DNA from: Tetragonia tetragonoides
Lineage: Eukaryota; Streptophyta; Magnoliopsida; Caryophyllales; Aizoaceae
Assembly: GCA_038025085.1 (NCBI GenBank)
Contig: CM076139.1
Span: 54,602,807 to 54,666,806 of the forward strand
Length of the DNA: 64,000 nucleotides
Reading direction: 5' to 3'
The notes under the pieces are model-generated. The model saw only the letters and a list, made by a program, of their open reading frames with translations. It did not search any database and was not told the origin of the DNA. Below are positions 54,415-64,000 of this stretch, in pieces. Positions within the stretch are counted from its first letter, which is position 1. Each line of letters opens with the position of its first letter. The position numbers and the translations under genes were made by a program.

Positions 54415-55874
54415 AATATCTCCCAAGAAACATATCATTCATCTCAGATTGCTTTAATAACCGATAAATTGTCCCTTTCCATGGTAATATTCTTAATACC
54501 TATCAACTTCTCGAACACCTTCACGTAAACCTATAGCCTCAAGGAGAATCGAGCTAGTACCACAACTCCTAACTCCTGAAAATATGACTTCACCATGGCT
54601 ATCTTTAAAACTAAAACCTGCAGATTCATAAGTCAATTGTAAATTCCGCTACATATATAAAATAGATATAACACAAAACACAACAATTTACATGTCGTTT
54701 GTGCTTGCCTTAGTAATGCAGCACCTGTCATTTATTGTACTAAAGAGCACCAAAGCAGGTACAAACTTCAGAGACAGTATAATTAGGTCTTCTCTGACAA
54801 CGTTCTGTTTTCTGCTTCCAATTTCTCCAGGTTTCCCTTTACCGCTAAGCTAAGTGGCCAAGCTTATAGGCTTTTCGGTGAGACGGAGACTGATGACAGC
54901 AAGGATAATTAGAAAAGCATGCTTATAATTTAGATAGCAGCAAGCCGGTCTTGTTCTACTCTTTTCTCAGCATGATCTTGATCTTTCACATGACATGTGG
55001 AGATTAAACAGACTTATTGAAATTCATTAATAAATTTATTCAGCAAGTTAAGTACAAGGAAAAACATAAAATCATGATCCCGATTCTTATTTTCCTAAGT
55101 TTGCACAAGTTTTCTCCAGTTTCTTCAACACTTGGGTATCATAACCTGCCAACTTGAACCCTCAGAAAGTAGCTCCGGACACCCCCTCAGCCCCCCGGGT
55201 TACTCAAAAGAGCATGATCTCGTGTACTGTGAGTGTGGAGTGATCTGGCAGGAGCTCTTTCAATACACTATAGACCAATGTAACCATTCAAGCCACAACT
55301 CAACCATCTTGATTATCTTTCAAAAGAATTAACTATTAAGACATCACCTTCTGTTTTCCAATGGAGATGGCTGATATCGTCCAGTTGATTCCCCATCTCT
55401 AGCACTAGAGTTGCTGCAGATCTAGAGAGAATCTAGAATCAATCAAAACTGCAGAACAAGCAATCAATCAATTTATAAGAGAATTGAATGAATTGTCACT
55501 GTCAAATTTACGTTCCTATAGAAACAAATTGACCAGCCAGAATTGAACTACTGAAAATATGGTTGATGAAAATAATCATCATTAGCTCTTGCAGTTTCGT
55601 AGCAGATTGCAGCTCATAATCTCTTTACTAAATCACTTTCAGGTTTCAATTTAATGAATCAAACATCATTCTGCCACTTGCACAAGTCAGGTAACATTGC
55701 GCACATTTAGACCTTCTTCAGACCTCACCAAAGTGGGATTATGGTGGTGGTTATTGTTACCTTAATTTAGATAAATGAAGGTCAAAACTCTGACTGACAT
55801 TCTGGAAGCTTTAAACATCAGCGTAGACCATTGACCCTACCATAAATTATAGTCTTCCACAGTAGACAACTTCA
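54415..55874. other. 3' flank of the unrecognised minus-strand gene
   Basis: No family recognised. The open frame at 55132-55332 lacks supporting exons. The region probably includes the 3'UTR of the gene ending at 55875. Confidence 0.35.
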
Positions 55875-58800
55875 TCATGCTCTGATCAACAGCTCATAGA
55901 CATTGCTATTGTTATCCCCACTTATACGCTTCAACATTTCCAAACTTTTACGGCTTCCCAAGAGTTCAACGCGTTTGTACATTATAGAGCCAAATTCTTT
56001 TATTCTCCCACTGCAGTACACTGACCGGAGTTGCTCCGCATACCTTGAGTCAGTATGAATCGCAACCTCTATTTCATGAGCTGGCATATTCTCCTGCAAA
56101 AAAATCCCAAAGATAAGCTCCAATTCAACAAAATTATATTTGTTTTGCAGACTGATCACCTCAAGTCCAATATCATGATAGTAAGACAAATATAGCCCAC
56201 ACTCCAATCCCTTTTCCCTCAATAGATCGTCTGGAGGGATGAAGTGACCTAGGTGTTGGGACAATAACCAACTCATGAGTTTGAGGCACCAAAAACTCAA
56301 ACAGCGAGAACTACTGTAGAAGGAAGTAAGAGAAGATAGAACAGGAAATTGACATTGAGAATTGCCCCATAAGTTCATATTGCCAGGTGCCCACTACACG
56401 ATACAATCTGTTAATCAACCATTTTTGATGTCATCACCACGATCAGACACCATGGTGGCTATAAGTAAGTAATCTGTCAACTCTTATCTGAAGTAACATA
56501 CTCTATAAGTGGAGGCATAGAGTTGACATATCCACATTCAATCTTACTAGGATTAGCCCTTACCTTCTTTTTCCCCTGACAGTACACCAAATTCAATCTT
56601 AATAGGATTAGCCCGTACCTTCCCTTTTTCCCTGACAATACACCATGTTGGACCAACAAATCACATTAGTAGTGTGGTATTGATCAAGTTGCATCCTAGC
56701 CATCTTCAGTGCTCTTCCCTAATGTGAATCCCACTGCTGGCAGGGTATAAGGAGGTGAAAATATGCACATGACCATTGCCTAACCCATACCAGTCAAGAG
56801 TCAAGCAAAGTGGCTGCTTCCAGGAGACCCGCAGTCAAGAAACGAATCTGAGAGTGGAAAGAAGTGAAGGACCAGTACTAAATAGTATAGAAGTGTTCAT
56901 TTTCCTCTCAGCTAATTGAGTAATTGTGAAATAAAAAACAGAATTACACTTCGTCATAAACGTTAAAAACAGTACTGTGCCATCAAATATTAGGACCCTA
57001 TGCTCACCAGTAGAAGATGATGAATTGTGTTACAAAACTTGAATATGTCAATTATTTTTTGGGATTGCCAAAAATAAAATTAAGCATGAATAACTTTTAA
57101 AATCAAGAATATATCAATGTCAACAGAGGTAGATAGATTTGCGGTTCTTCCTATAGCCCCCATCCCATAAAAATGAAACCTTTTTACCCTTTAATACTTG
57201 CCTGATAGAAGTCATAGATAAAGTCCAGCAACATTGAACACGTAAACCCTGTTTCACTAAAATATGTTCTTGAAGAAGGTCCCATCTCAGCAAACCGATC
57301 AAGTGGAAACAGTATGGTGAAGAAGTGGTTTTTAAATATCAACTCATTTTTCTCACTGCAAAGAAAGCAGAAATACATTAGAAATATGACAGATAAGTAA
57401 AATAAAAATAAAACAAACCAAAAAAAGATCTAAGAATCTAAACAGCCATAGTACTCCCTCCCTCCGTTCCTAAATCATCTATCCACTACTAGAATTCCTC
57501 CTAAAGCTTGAATTTGCCTTTGCTTCTTTAGACCTTATTGGGTTGGTGATGTTCCCTTGAGATCTCTATCTTTTCTTCTTGGTGGCTTTGCATTTAGAGA
57601 ATTCGAGTAGAGAATTCGAGAATTCGAGTACTGCTTGACCATTGTATTTTTCGGTCGGTGTGGCGTCTTTGACTTCTATTGGTAGGGTTAGGGCCAGTCC
57701 TCCGGTGGGCTCTGGGTCTCGAAGGGGGAGAGTTGGGGCAAATAGATTGCGGTTCGGCACATGGAATGTAGGGACACTCACGGGAAGAACTCTAGAGTTA
57801 GTGGAGGTTTTAGAAAAATATAAGGTTAACATCGTGTGTGTTCAAGAGACGAGGTGGTCAGGCGCCAAGGCAAGAGAGATCAATGGATTCAAACTATGGT
57901 ATTCAGGGTGTTCGAGTCGAAGGAATGGGGTCGGGATCTTAGTCGATAAGGAGCTTAAACAACATGTTGTAGAAGTTAAGAGAACCAATGATAGGATCAT
58001 GTCTATCAAGGTTGTGGTGAAGGAGGAGACCTTCAATGTCATTTGTGCTTATGCACCGCAAGCAGGGTTGGATATGCAACTTAGGCGTCGCTTCTGGGAG
58101 GAGTTAGATGAGGTTATTCAGCAGGTTCCCACTAGTGAGAAACTCCTGGTAGGAGGAGACTTCAATGGACACATAGGGGCCACGTCGGATGGGTATTCCG
58201 GTGCTCATGGAGGATTCGGGTATGGAGTTAGGAACGATGGTGGCACGGCGGTCTTAGATTTTTCGACGGCGTATGACCTAATGGTAACCAACTCCTTCTA
58301 CAACAAAAGAGAGGAGCACCTAGTTACTTTTAGAAGCAGCACCGCTAAGACCCAAATAGATTACATTCTTGTTAGACGTGGCGACCGAGGGGCGTGCATG
58401 GATTGCAAGGTTTTACCAGGTGCGTGTGTCGACCCAACATAGGATGGTCGTTTTGGACCTTGAGATGAAGGGGTGGAAGAGGAAGAGAAGTCCACACAAT
58501 GGCACCAAAATCAAGTGGTGGAATCTTAGAGGAATCGGGGGGAGTCAATTTAGGGCAAAGGTTGAGTCGGATAGCATCTGGAGAAGAGAAGGTAATGCGA
58601 GTCTAATGTGGGCAGGGGTGGCGGATCTCATTAGGAATGTGGCGAAGGAGACTTTAGGAGTTGCAAGAGGGATAGGAAGTAGCAAGAAGGAAGCCTGGTG
58701 GTGGAGTGAGGATATTCAAAACAGGGTGAAGGCTAAGAAGGTTGCCTATAAAGCCCTAATGGATAGCACTATAGATGAGGAAAGGGTGGAGAAGCGGGAA

Positions 58801-61800
58801 ACCTACAGAGCGGCAAAGAGGGAGGCAAAGAAATCAGTAGCAGAAGCCAAAAGTAAAGCATATGAGAGCCTGTACCAAAAATTGGCCACTAAGGAGGGAG
58901 AACAGGACGTGTACAGGTTGGCGAGAGCTAGGGAGAGGAAGACCAGAGACCTGGATCAAGTTCGTTGTATTAAGGATGAGGCGGGGAGAGTTCTTGTAGA
59001 CGACGCGAACATCAAGAGGAGGTGGCATGGGTATTTCAATGAGCTCTTTAACAAAGTTGGAGACGCAGCCATTTCGTTGGGAGACCTTACCACATCCGAG
59101 CAATACCGCAACTACAGCTTTTGTCGTCGCGTTACGAAGGAAGAAATCAAAGGGGCCATGCGGACGATGAAGAGTGGGAAGGCAGTAGGACCAGATGAGA
59201 TACCCAAAGAGGTATGGAAGAGTTTGGGGGAAGAAGGTCTATTGTGGTTAGTTAGGCTTTTCAACGTGATCCTTAAATCCGCAAGGATGCCGGAGGAGTG
59301 GCGACTCAGCACATTGATCCCTCTATACAAGAACAAAGGAGATATCCAAAGCTGCAACAACTATAGGGGTATTAAGCTACTCAGTCACACCATGAAGCTA
59401 TGGGAGAGAGTGATTGAGAAGAGACTAAGGAAGAGTACTCTAATCTCGGAGAACCAATTCGGGTTCATGCCAGGGAGGTCAACAACGGAAGCGATTCATC
59501 TGATTAGACGTACTATGGAGCACTACAGAGAGAGACAAAGGGACTTGCACATGGTTTTCATTGATTTGGAGAAGGCGCATGACAGGGTACTCAGAGAAGT
59601 TTTGTGGAGGTGCTTGGAAGCCAAGGGGGTTCCAGTCGCCTATACCCGAGTGATTAAGGATATGTATGAAGGAGTGAGGACTAGGGTCAGGACTACAGGA
59701 GGGGAAACTCAGCAATTTTCTATAGATATTGGGTTACATCAAGGGTCATCGTTGAGTCCCTTTTTATTCGCAACCGTCATGGATGAGCTCACTAAGACTA
59801 TCCAGGGGGATGTGCCATGGTGTATGTTGTTTGCCGACGACATTGTTCTGATAGACGAGACTAAAGAAGGTGTTAACGCCAAATTGGAACTTTGGCGGGA
59901 CACACTAGAGTCAAAGGGATTCAAGCTAAGTAGGACAAAGACCGAGTACTTGGAAGGCAAATTCACAAGAGATGGGGTTGCCTCGGATATGGAGATTAAG
60001 ATTGGTACGGAGGTGGTACCAAAGAAGGATTATTTCAAATATCTCGGTTCAGTCATACAGGGCAATGGCGAGATTGACGATGACGTGACTCATCGTATCA
60101 GAACAGGGTGGCTAAAGTGGAGGAGTGCAACGGGAGTTCTATGTGACAGAAAAATCCCACTAAAACTTAAAGGCAAATTTTATTGTACAACCATCAGGCC
60201 AGCTATGCTTTATGGGGCGGAGTGTTGGCCGGTGAGGCAGGTGCATGTGCAGAAGATGAGGGTGACCGAGATGAGGATGCTTCGTTGGATGTGCAACTCT
60301 ACAAGAAGAGATAGAATTAGGAACGAAGTGTTGAGAGGCAAGGTGGGAGTGACCGATATCGACAACAAGATGCGAGAAACAAGGCTTAGGTGGCTTGGGC
60401 ATGTGAGGAGGAGACATCGTGATGCACCGGTGAGAAGGTGTGAGAGAATTACACTTAGAGATTGTAAACGAAGACGAGGAAGCTCGAAGAAGACTTGGGA
60501 AGAGGTAATCAGGCAGGATTTGACCCGTCTAGATCTTACCGGGGACTTGGTCCTAGATAGGAGAGTATGGCGTAGCAGGATCCGTGTAGAGGATCCGCGT
60601 TAGATTAGGGTTGTTCATTGCCTAGTACTAGGGGTTGATTCAGTTTGTTTTTAGCCTGTAGCGTCTACTTCACTTTAGGTTGCTCAGTAAGTAGAATCTT
60701 GTGTTAATATGTTTACTGATTTACTTCCCTTGCCCTGCTGATCATTCTTTACTGCTAAAAAAAAAAAAAAAAAAAAAAAAAACGTTTTCAAATGCATTTT
60801 CAAAAAAAAAAAAAAAGAAAAAGTTTTTGTGGGTCTCTCGGAAACAGTCTCTCTTCTAGGCGACTAGTTAGGGGTAAGACTGCGTACATCTGGACCTCCC
60901 CAGACCCCGCCCTAGGCGGGACACTTACTGGGCTGTTGTTGTTGTGTTGTTGTTGTTGTGAGTAGTGATCTTACCTATCCTTTTACTACTTGGGTTTTCT
61001 TAGACAAAAAAAATACTTAGTATACAGATAAATCTTAGTTCTAAATGAATAAGAATCAAGGCAGTATCTCAGTAAGTTGTGTATGTTGAATAAATCTTTT
61101 ATGCAAGAAAACATGCATGCCTAAAGAGGCGAATAGAGATGGAGCCTAGGTTCTAACGATCATGATGGAGAATCTACAAGTTATGGTGCACAATATTGTT
61201 GAGTATAGGAAATGTCAAGGTCGTGGGCTTGAAGACTCCATACACGAGGATGACAATAAAAAGCTGCATGTTGATTGCCTGATGATGACAAGAACTTCAA
61301 GATTGATGGGATTATTTGACCTAAAGGTTTCGAAGGACTAGTGAGGATGGTAGAGCATGTGTTTATAAACAAGGAGTATGATGATCGCACCAAATTCAAA
61401 GTGGCCACTTGAAGTTCACCAAGTTTGCCTTGTTTTCGTAATAATAATCTCCAAGCACAAAGAAGGTGAGAAGCAAAAAAAAATTATTCTCGAGACAAAG
61501 GGTCTGTTCTCCCCAGCTTATTTTTGTTTATTTCAGCAAACTTCAACAAACTTCAACAAAGTTAAATAAAGTTAAATAAAGTTAAACAAAGTTAAACAAA
61601 CCAATATACAAACTAGTTATAAAAAACACTTCAATCAACAAGATTCAACAAAAATAAACAAAGTTCAACGAAATTCAACAAAGTTAAATAAAGTTAAATA
61701 AAATTCAACGAAGTTAAACAAAGTTCAACATAAATAAATTTTCAGTAATAAATATAAACGTTTTTCAGTTGGAAAGAACAGACCCAAAATTAAAGAAGCA

Positions 61801-62843
61801 TCCAAAGAAGTGTTTTCACCTAATGAGTATATGCAAGTTTAGTACATAAAGGTCACTTTGAAACAAGGCTCTAGCGTGGTTGAGGACTTTGAGAAGTACT
61901 TGCACGAGTTTGAAATATTTGAATGTGGTGTGCGATTTGCAAGAACGCAAGAGCTGGACATGGCAAGGTTCTATAAACGTTTAAGCCTCAGTATTGCAGA
62001 GAAGGTAAAGCTCCAACCTTTATTCTCATTTGATGAGGTTTGGATACTAGTGTTGGTGGAGAAACAAACGAAGGACAAAAAGCATGATTTGAAATCCTGA
62101 GTGAAAGGTTCAACCTTTTATAAAACGGATCGAGTTCTTCTAGTTCCAAGACCGACTACCGAGTGAAGTCATGAAACCCATTGGCAAAGGAAAGGATAAA
62201 GGAGGATGGAGAGAGCGTAAAGGAGAAAGAATGCGGAAAGAAAAAAGGCTTCAAGTGCCAAGTTAAAGACACTTCTTTGGATCTCATGGTTGGAGAGGAA
62301 AGATAGGATTTTCAGGGAGATTTTTGGACGACAACTCGCTTCGGGAAAGAGGCAATGGGACCTCATACTGCTGGAAGCTTCCTAAGCTTGTCAATGCGAC
62401 GTACTGTTTGATTGACTTCCGGTCTTCTCATCAAACTTTTTGATAAGAGGAACCATGGACCTCTACTTACAATCAGTTATTTTCCACTGATGAAATTTAT
62501 TTTTACCTAAAAATATGTACACTCAACAACTACCACCAATCCATGATCCCACCAAAAAGTAGCAATAACAGGCTTGCTAATTAAAATAAGGCCAGTATCA
62601 CCAAATCAAGTGGGCAATTTGAAAGAACCTTTCTGTGAGTGGTCGCAGAAGGGTTGAGAACGAAACATCTGATTCCAGCCCTTCCAGACCCTCAGAAACC
62701 AAATGTCTGCCAATCCCAGAGTCATGTTTAGACACAAGAGAGTCTGCATAAACAGCAGCCGTAGAAGGTGGTTCACATATTGACCAGCAGATCGAGTCTA
62801 GAAGGCTGCTGGGGTTAATAGGACGCAAGACTACTTCACAAAA
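55875..62843 (-). CDS. Unrecognised multi-exon plant gene (three exons seen, partial)
   Basis: Minus-strand exons with matching signals: 62843-62629 (CAG acceptor; starts [13 protein letters not shown] and contains [17 protein letters not shown] and [15 protein letters not shown]), 57355-57188 ([38 protein letters not shown]) and a final exon 56093-55875 ([39 protein letters not shown], stop). The first two join in phase (2+1) across a 5.3-kb intron that now holds the RTE LINE. At least one exon is missing between 57188 and 56093, because the phases differ, and the 5' end lies right of 62843, perhaps outside the window. The coding style (soluble, mixed alpha/beta, low complexity absent) is that of a real gene. 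I do not recognise the family and assign no function. Confidence 0.55.
57452..57485. repeat. Stowaway-type terminal fragment
   Basis: TACTCCCTCCCTCCGTTCC is followed by TAAATCATCTATC, the terminal motif of the Stowaway elements at the right edge of the window. No second end lies nearby because the RTE LINE follows. Confidence 0.5.
57560..60960 (+). mobile_element. RTE-clade LINE, nearly intact, inside an intron of the minus-strand gene
   Basis: It contains an endonuclease frame and an RT frame and a 3' tail with GGTCTCTCGGAAACAG, GTAAGACTGCGTACATC and a terminal TTGTTGTTGTG array; that tail is the well-known 3' end of plant RTE elements. A-runs at 60759-60782 and 60802-60815 break the 3'UTR. 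The 5' border is unclear, near a short GAATTCGAG repeat (57598-57630). No target duplication was identified. Confidence 0.9.
57642..60603 (+). pseudogene. RTE endonuclease-reverse transcriptase, one frameshift
   Basis: Frame 1 (57642 to about 58425) is the apurinic-type endonuclease: [31 protein letters not shown] and [10 protein letters not shown]. No ATG precedes it in frame, so the start is lost or lies upstream in another frame. One frameshift near 58425 moves to frame 2 (to 60603), which has [27 protein letters not shown] and [11 protein letters not shown] (Tyr is usual before Asp). It also has [14 protein letters not shown], the catalytic FADDIVLID, and a C-terminal [19 protein letters not shown] region typical of RTE. 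It is otherwise uninterrupted for over 700 codons. Confidence 0.9.
61130..62100 (+). pseudogene. Ty3-gypsy gag remnant, interrupted by a MITE
   Basis: The part after the MITE, 61858-62100, reads [30 protein letters not shown] and IAEKVKLQP, the order of a Ty3-gypsy retrotransposon gag (xxGSxxVEDYxxEF ... RYxxGLxxxI). Upstream, 61320-61410 has a [17 protein letters not shown] stretch that fits the preceding gag segment. Stops and shifts are frequent. No protease, RT or LTR was found nearby. Confidence 0.6.
61500..61785. mobile_element. Tourist-like MITE (copy C) filled with AAGTTAAATA / CAACAAA repeats
   Basis: The ends GGGTCTGTTCTCC and GGAAAGAACAGACCC form an inverted pair. AAA flanks both sides. 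The interior is degenerate ACTTCAACAA and GTTAAATAAA units. It lies inside the gypsy remnant. Confidence 0.7.
62255..62515 (+). mobile_element. LINE 3' fragment
   Basis: The plus strand encodes [17 protein letters not shown], the conserved C-terminal zf-RVT-linked motif of the L1-type elements in this window, then an untranslated tail with GATGAAATTTATTTTTACC. It is truncated at the 5' end; no target duplication was found. It lies within the large intron or gap left of exon 62629-62843. Confidence 0.6.
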
Positions 62844-63029
62844 CTGCAACAAGAACACAATGTTTTCAGATCTCCTCAATCAACAATCAAATAAGCAACT
62901 TCCATGAAAATTGTGGACAACCTGAAAAGGCAAATACAATCATTTCATAAAACACCATCGTGTATCAATAGTTAAACTACCAGCCTCTCCATATGTCAAA
63001 TAAATCTCCAACAGCATCTGCTATTCTCC

Positions 63030-63055
63030 TTGGGGGGGTTGGGGGGGGGGGGGTG
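63030..63055 (+). repeat. Poly-G tract
   Basis: G7TTG13-type run, able to form quadruplex structures or to mark an assembly or sequencing weak point. Confidence 0.7.
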
Positions 63056-63224
63056 TTCCACTCACACCCAAAATGTTTTACATCTTCTTTGGAAAAACGC
63101 GACAAACCCCATCAAAGACAATCTCAAAATGCAAGAAACCGAAATCGAATGCCTGATATCAAACAAAGTTACTTGTCAAGTACCGGTTTCACCCTCGATG
63201 AACAACAGATAAGAAAAGTATCAC

Positions 63225-63355
63225 ATTTTCTACACCATGGTTCTTTGATGGTAGAATGGTAAAAAATAAATGCTTTCTTGGAATTCTAAAATGACTTATA
63301 ATATGAAACAAAACCAAATTTTCAAAAAGACTTATATTATGGAACGGAGGGAGTA
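63225..63355. mobile_element. Stowaway MITE, one half
   Basis: It ends CTTATATTATGGAACGGAGG GAGTA and matches the right part of the complete copy at 63433-63706, including GAATTCTAAAATGA and ACAAAACCAAATTT in inverted order. Confidence 0.7.
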
Positions 63356-63432
63356 CATTAACAGAAAGAATCAAAAAGCAGAACAATCACATGAAAATGC
63401 ACTTATAGGCACACAACAGACTACACAAGGTA

Positions 63433-63706
63433 CTCCCTCCGTTCCGTAATATAAGTCTTTTTGGAAATTTGGTTTTGTTTCATATTATAATTCATTTTAG
63501 AATTCCAATAAAGCACTTATTATTTTTTACCATTCTACCCTTATTTCACATTAACTCATTAATCGCTCACCTTATTTGCTAAATGTAAAGACAAAGGGTA
63601 AACAAGTCAAATATGACTTCTTTTTTGCTAGAATTGTGACTATTTAATAACTTTCTTAGTTCGTGTGTAAAAACCTTAAAAGACTTATATTATGGAACAG
63701 AGGGAG
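63433..63706. mobile_element. Stowaway (Tc1/mariner) MITE, complete
   Basis: The ends CTCCCTCCGTTCCGTAATAT and ATATTATGGAACAGAGGGAG are inverted. TA precedes the left end (63431-63432) and CA follows the right, so the TA duplication has one change. 274 bp; no coding content. Confidence 0.85.
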
Positions 63707-63716
63707 CACCTTTTTA

Positions 63717-63864
63717 TTAACAGGGATATTTGGGCTTTTCCCCATGGGCCTTGAAGTTAACGATCAGGAAACCTCCAGAGGTCCTAAGGACTTAAGGAGG
63801 CTCGGACCTGGGACCTCTAGAACAAATCTCAGAGGTCTCACCAGCTGAGTTACCCACTCAGGTA
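63717..63864 (-). mobile_element. SINE, minus strand, near the right edge
   Basis: On the minus strand the head ACCTGAGTGGGTAACTCAGC, the CCTCTGAGATTTGTTC block and the body CTGGAGGTTTCCTGATCG match the CID7-intron copies. The tail is less A-rich here. Confidence 0.8.
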
Positions 63865-64000
63865 CAAAATACAGTAAGATACACAACTAACTTTGTGCCA
63901 AGGGAGAGTCAAATGAGACAGAAACAAAACCAATAAATCCAAGGGGCAATCAAATGTTAAACAACAGGCAGCCAAAGAAAATCAGTAAACAGTACAAAAT

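Noticed and set aside
55875..62843. Meiotic protein MPS1/PRD2 or the topoisomerase VIB-like subunit as the identity of the minus-strand gene
   Set aside because: I considered both, but the segments I can recall of those families do not match the exon peptides; the gene is left unnamed.

Overview
The window is nuclear DNA from a flowering plant, most likely a eudicot. Its genes are intron-rich with GT-AG junctions, it carries plant-only gene families, and it is packed with Ty1-copia, LINE, SINE, MULE, hAT, Tourist and Stowaway elements. I cannot name the species. No gene was verified by database search; all gene models below were built by hand from splice sites, reading phase and remembered family features.

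Host genes, left to right: a FAP2-like chalcone-isomerase-fold gene on the minus strand, cut by the left edge (1138-1994); an intronless BTB/POZ gene with a WD40-like C-terminal half (11878-13290); a complete 13-exon heterotrimeric G-protein alpha subunit gene, GPA1, on the minus strand (14265-27902, 383 aa); a tRNA-Ser(GCU) gene (31311-31392, minus); a complete 9-exon gene for the seven-transmembrane GPCR-like protein GCR1 (31579-35164, plus, 329 aa); a complete CID7-like gene with PAM2, CUE and SMR domains (38504-45323, plus, 582 aa); and exons of a minus-strand gene I do not recognise (55875-62843).

Two points stand out. First, GPA1 and GCR1, whose Arabidopsis products are reported to interact, lie head to head with 3.7 kb between their start codons. 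In Arabidopsis they are on different chromosomes (At2g26300 and At1g48270). Second, FAP2, GPA1 and CID7 are near neighbours in Arabidopsis (At2g26310, At2g26300, At2g26280), so this is a conserved block that here also holds GCR1.

The rest is mostly mobile DNA. A decayed copia element with unusually short LTRs sits at 4482-10053. GPA1 intron 7 has swollen to 8.8 kb by nested insertion: a minus-strand LINE is split by a hAT element, which is split by a MULE-like element, and a second 5.5-kb LINE has inserted beside them. A tRNA-derived SINE family recurs in introns of GPA1, GCR1 and CID7 and shares its 3' tail with the LINEs. The right third (46-64 kb) is gene-poor. It holds several TIR elements with clear target-site duplications, an orphan Helitron 3' end, an almost intact RTE-clade LINE, Ty3-gypsy gag remnants and Stowaway MITEs.
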